Below are positions 1 to 6,263 of a stretch of DNA of 10,333 nucleotides, one piece after another. The stretch is from an uncultured Lachnospiraceae bacterium (lineage in GTDB: Bacteria > Bacillota > Clostridia > Lachnospirales > Lachnospiraceae): the NCBI GenBank assembly GCA_902782625.1, contig CACZNZ010000316.1, positions 1-10,333 on the forward strand, read 5' to 3'. The notes under the pieces are model-generated. The model was not told where the DNA came from. It was given only the letters and a program-made list of their open reading frames with translations, and made no database searches. The first letter of the stretch is position 1. The number at the start of each line of letters is the position of its first letter. A program made the position numbers and the translations under genes.

Positions 1-629
1 TAAAACTTGAAAAAGAGACGATGGTCATACCGGCATTTGAAAAAACATCTCCTCTGGAAGAAGCAAGATATCATGCCATCATGACAGGCGAGGAAGACTA
101 CATTTCTTTACGAGGAAGAGATTATCATACTTTTTCCGGTGTCAGACCATACAGACAGGGGGATTCTCTGAAACAGATTCATTGGAAACTGACAGGGAAG
201 TTCGATGATTATCTGGTGAAAGAGCCGGAGGAACCGGGGAGAAGGCAGCCGGTTCTTTTTTTGGAGACCAGAATGGATAAGACGGATGCGGCAGGTATCG
301 ATGCTCTCATCGAGCAGTATCTGGCAGTATCTGCACAGCTTGCCGAAGACGGATATGCACATACACTCTGCTTCCGTCTCAGGGATAACGGATCCTTCCG
401 GTACTACAGAATCAACAGAGCAGAACAACTGGATGAGGTCTATGATATTCTGTTTAGAGTCCTTTTTTATAAAGAAGGAGTGCCCTCAATCTCTGCGTGG
501 GATAATAGAGGATCATTTAGCGAGTTAATCTATGTGACGGACTATTGGATGGGAGAACAGGTGTTGCCGGACTGGCTTCCGGTAACCATATTGCGTCATC
601 GAGTGCATCTTAAAGGAGAGGAATCATGA
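1..629 (+). CDS. DUF58 domain-containing protein, C-terminal part (5' end outside window)
   Basis: The reading frame is open to the left edge (codons from base 3 have no stop), so the ATG at 21 is probably internal and the gene starts upstream. DUF58 proteins are usually 300-430 residues and about 208 are visible here. Counting from the ATG at 21, residues 38-72 carry the DUF58 signature: FSGVRPYRQGDSLKQIHWK followed by LVKEPEEP, matching the family pattern of an Arg-x-Tyr, Gly-Asp, Ile-x-Trp block and a 'LVKE' strand. The rest resembles the vWA-like fold with which these domains end. Biochemical function is unknown; DUF58 genes typically sit between a MoxR AAA ATPase and a transglutaminase-like membrane protein, and the next gene is exactly that. 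The stop overlaps the next start (ATGA at 626-629), implying translational coupling. Confident in the family, not in a role. Confidence 0.88.
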   Translation, partial: KLEKETMVIPAFEKTSPLEEARYHAIMTGEEDYISLRGRDYHTFSGVRPYRQGDSLKQIHWKLTGKFDDYLVKEPEEPGRRQPVLFLETRMDKTDAAGIDALIEQYLAVSAQLAEDGYAHTLCFRLRDNGSFRYYRINRAEQLDEVYDILFRVLFYKEGVPSISAWDNRGSFSELIYVTDYWMGEQVLPDWLPVTILRHRVHLKGEES

Positions 630-3112
630 CATTCACGGATAACGGAATCCAGACAGTGCATCTGTTTTGGAAAAGACCCGGCAGAAAAAAGAATGTATAT
701 GATATGCAAAAGGAACGGGAAGTATCAGGGTATACGCTGCTCCGTTCCGTCCTGCTTCCCTCTGCTTCTATCAGCGTATTTCTTCTGCTGTTTCTTCATT
801 TGACCGGGCAGATTGAATACGAATGGCTTTTGGTGTTTCTTGCCGGAATCCTGTCTGTTATCTATCAGCTGCTTGGTCTGATCGGAAAAAGAACAGCGGC
901 GCTGCGAACTATACTGTATCTGTTCTGGCCGGTGCTGGCAGATTTTTTTCAAAGTGTACGTAAAGCCGGTGTTTACGAATGGGACCTATATGCCCAGGGG
1001 ATGAACAACTATGGAAGACGTCTGGTCATGAAGGACTGGCTTCGAGGACTGTTTGTCGGGGAAGAAGCATCGATTGCGGATGCTGTGCCCCCTGTTTCTG
1101 CACAGCTTGTCTTTATTCTGGGTATGTGCAGTTTAGGGATTGTAATCCTCTGTTTTGTGCAAAAGAAAAAAGAATGGCTGCTGCCCTTGATCGTAGGCGC
1201 GGTTTTTGCATGGTTCCTGCTGATCATCGGAGCATGGCCCGGAACAGGGAGCGCCATTTTTTTGCTGATCATGATGTTGCTGTTTCTGGCTTCGTCAGTA
1301 GAGGCAGGCATCATGGGTATCGCTGTGGCGACATTTCTTAGTCTTATGATGCTGATCCGAGGGGGACTCCTCTTAGAAAATGTATCCCCGCTTCGAAGTG
1401 CATGGGAGGATTTCAGATATCATATGCAATCTGAAGTCCTGCCGGATGGGGATATGAGAAAAGCCACCGGCTTATCAAGACAGAAAACCAATGCAGATCT
1501 GAAAGTTACCATGAGCAAAAGGCAGAGTACGTACCTGAGAGGATTTACAGGAGCTGTTTATGAGCATGACTGCTGGACCATGAATCCCAAAAGACTTCGT
1601 ATGATGGAAACTGCCAAGGGCCTTGTGGTAGATGAAGGGTCTGACCTGAATACAATTTCCGACAATGGCTGGATTTCCATATTGAATATTCTGCACAGGC
1701 ATATGTTCTACGGTCTGACACAGCTTAGTCAGTCAAAAGGCAATTCGGGATATGTATCGTATGAGATTGAAAATACCGGAGGCAACAGGAAGCATCTCTA
1801 TATACCTTATGAGACATTGGGCAGCTGGATGGAAGGACAGAAAGCTGCTGCAATCGGAAGTGGAGAGAAGCTTACAGCTGTCGGGCTTACCGGAAAGAGA
1901 CATTACGAGGTAAATGCGACAGAAAGTGCGATAGGGCAGGTACAGGATTTTAATCTGGAGACCGAAGATTCTTCTCTTTATCAGAATTATGTACAGGCAA
2001 CCTGCCTGAACCTGTCAAAGAACACCAAAGAGTATTTTTCTGAGCTGCTTGATGCCAGAGAAGATCAGGACTCTATGACTTCGGTGATTGATAAGGTAAA
2101 ATCCTATTTGAATAAGAATATCAGCTACGAGAAGAATCCGGGTGCGATACCGGATCAGTCAGATTTTCTGGTATGGTTTTTTGAGAAGAATAAAAAAGGA
2201 AATGATGTACATTTTGCGTGTGCGGCAGCACTGATGTTCCGCTATTACGGTATCCCGTCGAGGTATGTGGAAGGTTATGTCCTCCCGGAGATTCTTCTTC
2301 AGGGAAGCCAGGGCAATTCGGTTATGATTCCCGAAACTTATGCCCATGCCTGGCCGGAGATCTATATCAAAGGGGCCGGATGGATTCCGGTGGAAGTGGT
2401 GGAGCGGTATGAACACCTGATGAAGCCATATTACGAACCGGATCAGACGATTCATAATGAAAGCCAGGATCATTCCGAAGAAGGAACGGAAATGACAGAG
2501 GAGGAGTCACCGGCCGACAGTACGCAAAGTTCAGAATCTGAGTATAGGCGGGAGCCTTCTTCTGAAGAATCTGAGGAATGGCAATCGTCCGACGCACAGA
2601 TCGGTGACAGAACGAAAGATAAAAAAGGCGTGCCTTGGATACTTTTAATGGTTCTTCTGGCAGCGGCTGTTCTTGTCAGGGCTTATCTGAAAAAAATCCT
2701 GTATCTGCTGCGCTTGAGGCATTATCAGAGAAACGGTTCCTATAATGAAGCTGTGGTACTTTCTTATGACCGTATGTCCAACGCTTTAAAAGGCCTTGAA
2801 AGGTATACCTGTTCCAAACAGAAAAAAAGAACCGGTTCGTTCGCAAAACCCGGGGATAACAGGCTTGGAAGGATGAAACAGAGGATCAGGTTGTCTGATA
2901 AAAATGTACAAAGCAAAGAAATCGAAAAAAACCTGATGATCCATCGTAATGCGGTCTATGGATATAAAACGATCGGATATAGACAGATGAGAGGAGCTGT
3001 CCGGTTTTTCGACCATGAAACAGGGGTTTTCATAAAAAAAGTTCCTCTGCTCCGCAGGATTTTCGGAGAGATATTATATTACAGGAAGGATAGAAGACAT
3101 GTGGATAGCTGA
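626..3112 (+). CDS. Multi-pass membrane protein with extracytoplasmic transglutaminase-like domain, catalytic Cys apparently replaced
   Basis: This 828-residue protein has the TgpA-like layout. It has a short cytoplasmic N-terminus, about seven hydrophobic segments (near 37-60, 66-87, 92-108, 159-179, 184-204, 208-224, 227-247), a large outside domain, an acidic Ser/Glu-rich linker (about 615-665), one more membrane segment (about 671-688) and a basic cytoplasmic tail. The transglutaminase core runs from about 490 to 600: GNDVHFACA (525-533), GIPSRYVEGY, then YAHAWPE with His574 and GWIPVE with Glu590. In the family the first motif reads G-x-C-x-H-F-A; here the Cys position is Asp527 and a Cys appears five residues later (Cys532). 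The usual Asp is Glu590, which is not rare in Gram-positive relatives. Enzymatic activity is therefore doubtful. The start is supported by AGGAG at 614-618 and the ATGA overlap with the DUF58 gene. A role with DUF58/MoxR partners in envelope biology is inference. Confidence 0.87.
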   Translation: MTFTDNGIQTVHLFWKRPGRKKNVYDMQKEREVSGYTLLRSVLLPSASISVFLLLFLHLTGQIEYEWLLVFLAGILSVIYQLLGLIGKRTAALRTILYLFWPVLADFFQSVRKAGVYEWDLYAQGMNNYGRRLVMKDWLRGLFVGEEASIADAVPPVSAQLVFILGMCSLGIVILCFVQKKKEWLLPLIVGAVFAWFLLIIGAWPGTGSAIFLLIMMLLFLASSVEAGIMGIAVATFLSLMMLIRGGLLLENVSPLRSAWEDFRYHMQSEVLPDGDMRKATGLSRQKTNADLKVTMSKRQSTYLRGFTGAVYEHDCWTMNPKRLRMMETAKGLVVDEGSDLNTISDNGWISILNILHRHMFYGLTQLSQSKGNSGYVSYEIENTGGNRKHLYIPYETLGSWMEGQKAAAIGSGEKLTAVGLTGKRHYEVNATESAIGQVQDFNLETEDSSLYQNYVQATCLNLSKNTKEYFSELLDAREDQDSMTSVIDKVKSYLNKNISYEKNPGAIPDQSDFLVWFFEKNKKGNDVHFACAAALMFRYYGIPSRYVEGYVLPEILLQGSQGNSVMIPETYAHAWPEIYIKGAGWIPVEVVERYEHLMKPYYEPDQTIHNESQDHSEEGTEMTEEESPADSTQSSESEYRREPSSEESEEWQSSDAQIGDRTKDKKGVPWILLMVLLAAAVLVRAYLKKILYLLRLRHYQRNGSYNEAVVLSYDRMSNALKGLERYTCSKQKKRTGSFAKPGDNRLGRMKQRIRLSDKNVQSKEIEKNLMIHRNAVYGYKTIGYRQMRGAVRFFDHETGVFIKKVPLLRRIFGEILYYRKDRRHVDS

Positions 3113-3968
3113 CAACTGGAAAGAATATGAAGTGATAGATTGCAGTAAAGGAGAGAAACTGGAGCGGTGGGGCAAATATATCCTGCTGCGTCCGGATCCG
3201 CAGGTAATCTGGGATACCCCAAGAAGCGACAGACGTTGGAAGAGGCTCAATGCCCATTACCACCGAAGCAAAAAAGGAGGAGGAGACTGGGAATTCTTTG
3301 ACCTGCCTGGACAGTGGGATCTCCATTACCGGGAACTGACTTTTCGTCTGAAACCATTTCATTTTAAACATACCGGACTGTTTCCGGAGCAGGCAGTAAA
3401 CTGGGACTGGTTCTCAGAGTTGATCAAAGGCAGAAAAAGGCCTGTAAAAGTCCTGAATCTCTTCGCATACACTGGCGGTGCCACCTTGTCAGCGGCAGCT
3501 GCCGGTGCGCAGGTGACTCATGTGGATGCTTCGAAAGGAATGGTGACCTGGGCGAGAGAGAATGCAGTTGCTTCGGGACTGGGAGATGCAAAAATCCGAT
3601 GGCTTGTGGATGATTGTGTGAAGTTTGTTCAAAGAGAGATCCGCAGAGGGAATCATTATGATGCGATCATTATGGATCCGCCTTCCTATGGCAGAGGGCC
3701 AAAAGGAGAGATCTGGAAGATAGAAGACCAGATCTATGGACTGATCGAACTATGTTCCAGGCTGCTTTCCGATCATCCGCTGTTTTTCCTGATCAATTCT
3801 TACACGACAGGACTGCAGCCGGCTGTGCTGAGTTACATGATGGGCGCACTGATTGCGAAAGATAAGGGCGGGAAAGTTGAATCCCAGGAAATCGGCCTGC
3901 CGGTAAGTACCAGCGGATTGATTCTGCCATGCGGTGCGTCGGGAAGATGGACAGGTGATGACCGGTGA
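3099..3968 (+). CDS. Class I SAM-dependent methyltransferase (RlmI/RlmK-like, COG1092 type)
   Basis: This 289-residue cytosolic protein has a Rossmann-fold methyltransferase domain. Motif I is VLNLFAYTGGATLS (residues 118-131), the acidic residue closing strand 2 is Asp143, the motif III-like Asp-Asp is at 171-172, and motif IV is DAIIMDPPSYGRG (188-200). The LFAYTGG and DPPSYGRG blocks are those of the rRNA large-subunit methyltransferase group (RlmI/RlmK-like), so a structured RNA, probably 23S rRNA, is the likely substrate. The exact target cannot be read from the sequence. It lacks the N-terminal PUA domain of RlmI, having instead about 100 residues of N-terminal beta-rich sequence. The gene begins inside the preceding one (14-base overlap) with AGGAAGGA at 3083-3090 serving its ATG, so it is co-transcribed with the transglutaminase-like gene; no functional link is obvious. 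Confidence 0.87.
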   Translation: MWIADNWKEYEVIDCSKGEKLERWGKYILLRPDPQVIWDTPRSDRRWKRLNAHYHRSKKGGGDWEFFDLPGQWDLHYRELTFRLKPFHFKHTGLFPEQAVNWDWFSELIKGRKRPVKVLNLFAYTGGATLSAAAAGAQVTHVDASKGMVTWARENAVASGLGDAKIRWLVDDCVKFVQREIRRGNHYDAIIMDPPSYGRGPKGEIWKIEDQIYGLIELCSRLLSDHPLFFLINSYTTGLQPAVLSYMMGALIAKDKGGKVESQEIGLPVSTSGLILPCGASGRWTGDDR

Positions 3969-4477
3969 CCGGAGGAAGTAAAAGAGTCGCCTGTTACGGG
4001 GTGTTTTTGGCGCTGGCATTGGTGGCTGCCTATTTGGAGACACTGATTCCCATATCTGTGGGAATCCCGGGTGTAAAACTGGGACTTGCCAATATTGTGA
4101 CGATGTGCGTGTTGTATCTGATGGGGACGCCGGCGGCTATTGCGATAACCACTGCGAGGATCCTGCTTTCAGGATTCCTTTTTGGCAATGCATTTGCCAT
4201 GATCTACAGTGGAGCAGGTGCTGCTCTTAGTATGCTGGTGATGAATCTTCTGAGAGCCACAAAAAGATTCTCTCCGGTAGGGATCAGTGTTGCCGGAGGA
4301 GTTTTTCACAATATCGGACAGCTGGTCGTTGCAGCCTTACTTCTTAAGACAAAAGGACTGATGTACTATCTGCCCGTACTGATTCTTTCAGGAATTGCAG
4401 CCGGAGTGATTATCGGTATGGCCAGCGGGATTCTGATCAGAAGACTTGATCCGGTTTTCAGGCAAATGTTTTCGTAA
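3965..4477 (+). CDS. Gx transporter family / heptaprenyl diphosphate synthase component I-like membrane protein
   Basis: This small integral membrane protein of 170 residues has about five hydrophobic segments (near 8-28, 40-60, 69-98, 106-127, 133-158). The motifs GVKLGLANIVTM (36-47) and GGVFHNIGQLVVAALL (111-126) match the family annotated as Gx transporter or 'heptaprenyl diphosphate synthase component I'. That older name comes from homology and does not prove prenyl synthase activity. The fold resembles the S-components of ECF vitamin transporters, so a small-molecule uptake role is plausible but unproven. The start is a GTG at 3965, overlapping the previous stop as GTGA. There is no good Shine-Dalgarno, so expression probably depends on translational coupling; no in-frame ATG occurs before residue 47. 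It is followed at 17 bases by an ApbE flavin transferase, a common pairing in Clostridia. Confidence 0.85.
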   Translation: MTGGSKRVACYGVFLALALVAAYLETLIPISVGIPGVKLGLANIVTMCVLYLMGTPAAIAITTARILLSGFLFGNAFAMIYSGAGAALSMLVMNLLRATKRFSPVGISVAGGVFHNIGQLVVAALLLKTKGLMYYLPVLILSGIAAGVIIGMASGILIRRLDPVFRQMFS

Positions 4478-4494
4478 AAAAGGGGGAACGAAGG

Positions 4495-5541
4495 ATGGGT
4501 AACAGAATACTGCGAAAATTTTGTCTTTTTCTATTCGTGTTTGCTGTCGTATGTGCATCTTCTACAGGATGCAATGGCATAAAGAACCAGGATGAGACAT
4601 TTACTGATACGTCTGTTGTCATGGATACTGTTCTGAAACAAACCCTGTACGGGAAGAGGGACCGGACGGATGAGATCAGGACATTGCTTGTGAACCTGGA
4701 AAGAAAAGAGCTGTCATGGAGAGAACCGGCCAGTGAAGTAAACGGTGTAAACGAGGCCTTTTCCTCTTCAAAATCAGTCGGAGTGACACCGGATTTTGCC
4801 AATTGGACCGAAGAGACGCTAAAGGTTGCCAAGGACAGTAACGGGGCGTTAGATCCTACGATTGGAGAACTGATCCGGCTTTGGGATATAGAAGGAGACA
4901 ATCCGAAGGTCCCGGATCGTGATCGTGTTTCTTCTATATTAAAAGAAACTGGTTACCAACAGATCAAGACAGATAACGGAACTCTGAGCATGGGTAAACA
5001 GGGGATGCTCGATTTTGGCGCAGTCGGGAAAGGAATCGGTGCTGATGAAATAAAAAAATATCTTTCGCAGAAAAAAGATGTTTCCGGCGCGGTGGTTGCG
5101 ATTGGCGGCAGCGTGCTGGTTTACGGAAAAAAGCCTGGGGATGCCCCATGGAAAGTTGCAGTACAGGATCCGAGAGCGGAGGATGGAACACCGATGGGCG
5201 TCCTAAGCCTTTCAAAGACGACAACGGTATCTACTTCCGGAGATTATGAAAGGTATTTTGAGCAAGACGGTGTGAGGTACCATCACATTCTTGATCCTTC
5301 GACCGGGTATCCGGCTAAGAGCGGACTGATCTCCGTGACCATCATTCATGAGAATGGTCTGTATTCTGATGGCCTTTCGACAGCCTGCTTTGTGTTAGGG
5401 AAGGACAAAGGAATGGCATTGCTTGAAAAGTATGGGGCAGAAGGCGTCTTTATCGATGAAGAAAAAAATGTTTATATCACAGACGGATTAAAGGATATTT
5501 TCTCTCTGATGAATGAAGAATACCACCTCAAGGAAGATTGA
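4495..5541 (+). CDS. apbE: FAD:protein FMN transferase (ApbE family), predicted lipoprotein
   Basis: This enzyme of 348 residues transfers FMN from FAD to Ser/Thr of extracytoplasmic flavoproteins such as RnfG/NqrC-type or FMN-binding-domain proteins, with Mg2+. The N-terminus is a signal peptide (RILRK, then hydrophobic 9-22) ending in a lipobox-like STGC with Cys26, so it is probably anchored to the outer face of the membrane. ApbE hallmarks in order are VVMDTVL (41-47), LDPTIGELIRLWDI (119-132), LDFGAVGKGIGADEI (172-186), AIGGSVLVYGKK (202-213), TSGDYERYF (247-255), HHILDPSTGYP (263-273) and DGLSTACFVLG (292-302), which includes the Asp and Thr positions of the metal site. The ribosome binding site is AGGGGG at 4481-4486, 8 bases before the ATG. 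It closes the five-gene cluster. No substrate flavoprotein is visible in the window. Confidence 0.95.
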   Translation: MGNRILRKFCLFLFVFAVVCASSTGCNGIKNQDETFTDTSVVMDTVLKQTLYGKRDRTDEIRTLLVNLERKELSWREPASEVNGVNEAFSSSKSVGVTPDFANWTEETLKVAKDSNGALDPTIGELIRLWDIEGDNPKVPDRDRVSSILKETGYQQIKTDNGTLSMGKQGMLDFGAVGKGIGADEIKKYLSQKKDVSGAVVAIGGSVLVYGKKPGDAPWKVAVQDPRAEDGTPMGVLSLSKTTTVSTSGDYERYFEQDGVRYHHILDPSTGYPAKSGLISVTIIHENGLYSDGLSTACFVLGKDKGMALLEKYGAEGVFIDEEKNVYITDGLKDIFSLMNEEYHLKED

Positions 5542-5564
5542 AATAAAAAACTTAAAAATTTAGC
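5541..5564 (+). promoter_or_regulatory. A+T-rich upstream tract, UP-element-like
   Basis: The bases between the apbE stop and the -35 box are almost only A and T, with A-runs and a TTAAAAATTTA block directly upstream of TTGATT. Such tracts bind the RNA polymerase alpha C-terminal domain at strong ribosomal promoters. This is a composition-based inference and the match to the UP consensus is loose. Confidence 0.4.
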
Positions 5565-5592
5565 TTGATTTATTTTACAGATAGTGTATAAT
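5565..5592 (+). promoter_or_regulatory. Sigma-A promoter of the S10 operon
   Basis: The -35 box is TTGATT at 5565-5570 (4 of 6 bases match TTGACA) and the -10 box is a perfect TATAAT at 5587-5592, separated by 16 bases. It is the only convincing promoter in the window and lies 237 bases before rpsJ. Transcription would start near 5599, giving a leader of about 230 nt. It follows the apbE stop directly without a clear terminator between them. Confidence 0.85.
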
Positions 5593-5598
5593 GTTAGA

Positions 5599-5828
5599 TG
5601 CTGTGTGACATGATAGCTATGAAGCGTGAGGTTGCTGTGCTGCATAACACAGGTTTTTCCGTGGAGCGAATGTCAAGTTAAGAAAACTGGCGACAAGTCA
5701 CTGTACCAAGAAATATCTACAAGACAGCGTAGAACTTCTGGCGTGTTTCCAAACAGGACACACACGGGAGAGTGTACAGTCACCGCTTGTCGTACTAAGT
5801 AAAGTGCGAAAAGGAGGCGACTTTTTTT
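5599..5828 (+). ncRNA. Structured 5' leader of the S10 operon, candidate cis-regulatory RNA
   Basis: This long untranslated leader has extensive self-complementarity. The main closing stem pairs 5690-5698 with 5785-5793 (nine pairs, two of them G-U). After a small internal loop it continues as ACTGTAC (5700-5706) with GTACAGT (5774-5780), seven perfect pairs. Inside are two arms. One pairs 5707-5712 with 5736-5740 (one bulged A) and continues to CTAC 5717-5720 with GTAG 5729-5732. The other pairs 5743-5750 with 5756-5763 (one mismatch) around an AAACA loop. Upstream are a hairpin 5671-5679/5685-5695 with one asymmetric internal loop and the pairing CTGTGT 5601-5606 with ACACAG 5647-5652. S10 operon leaders in enterobacteria are controlled by L4; whether L4 or another protein acts here is unknown. 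I cannot assign this leader to a named RNA family. Foldings were found by eye, not by energy calculation. Confidence 0.7.
5790..5809 (+). promoter_or_regulatory. Hairpin next to the rpsJ ribosome binding site, competing with the leader closing stem
   Basis: Bases 5790-5796 can pair with 5803-5809 (TCGTACT with AGTGCGA, seven pairs with one G-U, loop AAGTAA). This uses bases 5790-5793, which are also needed by the long closing stem 5690-5698/5785-5793, so the two folds exclude each other at that end. The rpsJ Shine-Dalgarno GGAGG begins only four bases after the hairpin, so the choice of fold could affect ribosome access. The regulatory role is inference. Confidence 0.4.
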
Positions 5829-5831
5829 ATG
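5812..5831 (+). promoter_or_regulatory. rpsJ ribosome binding site with U-run spacer
   Basis: GGAGG at 5813-5817 is followed by CGAC, seven T residues and the ATG at 5829, a spacing of 11 bases that is longer than at the other genes here (6-10). The U-run in the spacer is unusual and resembles the tail of an intrinsic terminator, but no strong hairpin sits directly before it. Confidence 0.65.
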
Positions 5832-6146
5832 GCAAGTCAAATTATGCGAATTACGTTGAAGGCGTATGATCATCACTTAATCGATGCATCAGCAAAAAGT
5901 ATCATTGAGACTGTAAAGAAAACAGGATCCAAGGTGAGCGGACCGGTACCGATGCCTACGAAGAAGGAAGTGGTTACCATCTTAAGAGCAGTTCACAAAT
6001 ATAAGGATTCCAGAGAGCAGTTCGAACAGAGAACTCATAAGAGACTCATTGATATCATCACACCTACGCAGAAGACGGTAGACGCTTTATCAAGACTTGA
6101 GATGCCGGCAGGCGTATTCATCGATATCAAGATGAAACAGAAATAA
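5829..6146 (+). CDS. rpsJ: 30S ribosomal protein S10 (NusE)
   Basis: S10 is a protein of the 30S head and, as NusE, pairs with NusB in transcription antitermination. The protein has 105 residues, close to the usual 102-105. Recognisable blocks are [15 protein letters not shown] (5-19), the S10 signature [16 protein letters not shown] (29-44) and [16 protein letters not shown] (61-76). The loop RAVHKYKD (53-60) is the Gram-positive version. The start at 5829 gives the typical MASQ-type N-terminus; the ATG five codons later (Met6) would remove conserved residues. It is the first gene of the S10 operon, immediately after the structured leader, and is separated from rplC by an unusually long gap holding the tandem motif. 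Confidence 0.98.
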   Translation: MASQIMRITLKAYDHHLIDASAKSIIETVKKTGSKVSGPVPMPTKKEVVTILRAVHKYKDSREQFEQRTHKRLIDIITPTQKTVDALSRLEMPAGVFIDIKMKQK

Positions 6147-6162
6147 GTTTTATGTCCTATGG

Positions 6163-6196
6163 CTAGAATGATTGCGTATACGCAATCCGCTGTAGA
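6163..6196 (+). ncRNA. Tandem RNA-like motif, copy 1 (rpsJ-rplC gap)
   Basis: The unit has the flanks CTAGAATGAT and ATCCGCTGTAGA around a perfect hairpin: GATTGCG 6170-6176 pairs with CGCAATC 6181-6187 (an 18-base palindrome in DNA). The outer CTA 6163-6165 and TAG 6193-6195 can close the unit, leaving a conserved asymmetric internal loop (GAAT opposite CGCTG). The second copy starts at the very next base. The position in an operon mRNA between two ribosomal protein genes suggests a protein-binding RNA element. No known family is assigned. Confidence 0.65.
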
Positions 6197-6241
6197 CTAG
6201 AATGATCACAGGCTGCAAGACGGCAGGTGATCCGCTGTAGA
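6197..6241 (+). ncRNA. Tandem RNA-like motif, copy 2 (rpsJ-rplC gap)
   Basis: It has the same 10-base left flank and 12-base right flank as copy 1, but the enclosed stem differs in sequence and length. GATCAC 6204-6209 pairs with GTGATC 6227-6232, and CTGC 6213-6216 pairs with GCAG 6223-6226, with AGG bulged on the left and the loop AAGACG. Flank identity together with compensatory stem change between adjacent copies is the signature of a conserved RNA structure. It ends seven bases before the AGGAGG (6248-6253) of rplC, so it may influence rplC translation or mRNA processing. Confidence 0.65.
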
Positions 6242-6263
6242 AAACACAGGAGGAAGAAAGAAA

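Noticed and set aside
5541..5576. AAATAAA and TTTATTT as a terminator stem after apbE
   Set aside because: The stem would be A-T only with a loop of about 20 bases, too weak for termination, and it overlaps the -35 region.
5610..5681. A 23-codon open frame in the S10 leader that could be a leader peptide
   Set aside because: It starts only about 11 bases after the likely transcription start and has no Shine-Dalgarno; its composition is explained by the RNA pairings.
5985..6011. S10 loop RAVHKYKD with Lys at position 57, where Val changes confer tetracycline-class resistance in some species
   Set aside because: This loop sequence is the normal Gram-positive form, so it does not indicate acquired resistance.
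6163..6203. TAGAAT in both copies of the tandem motif, resembling a -10 box
   Set aside because: No -35 box lies at a suitable distance, and the bases belong to the conserved flank of the repeated unit.
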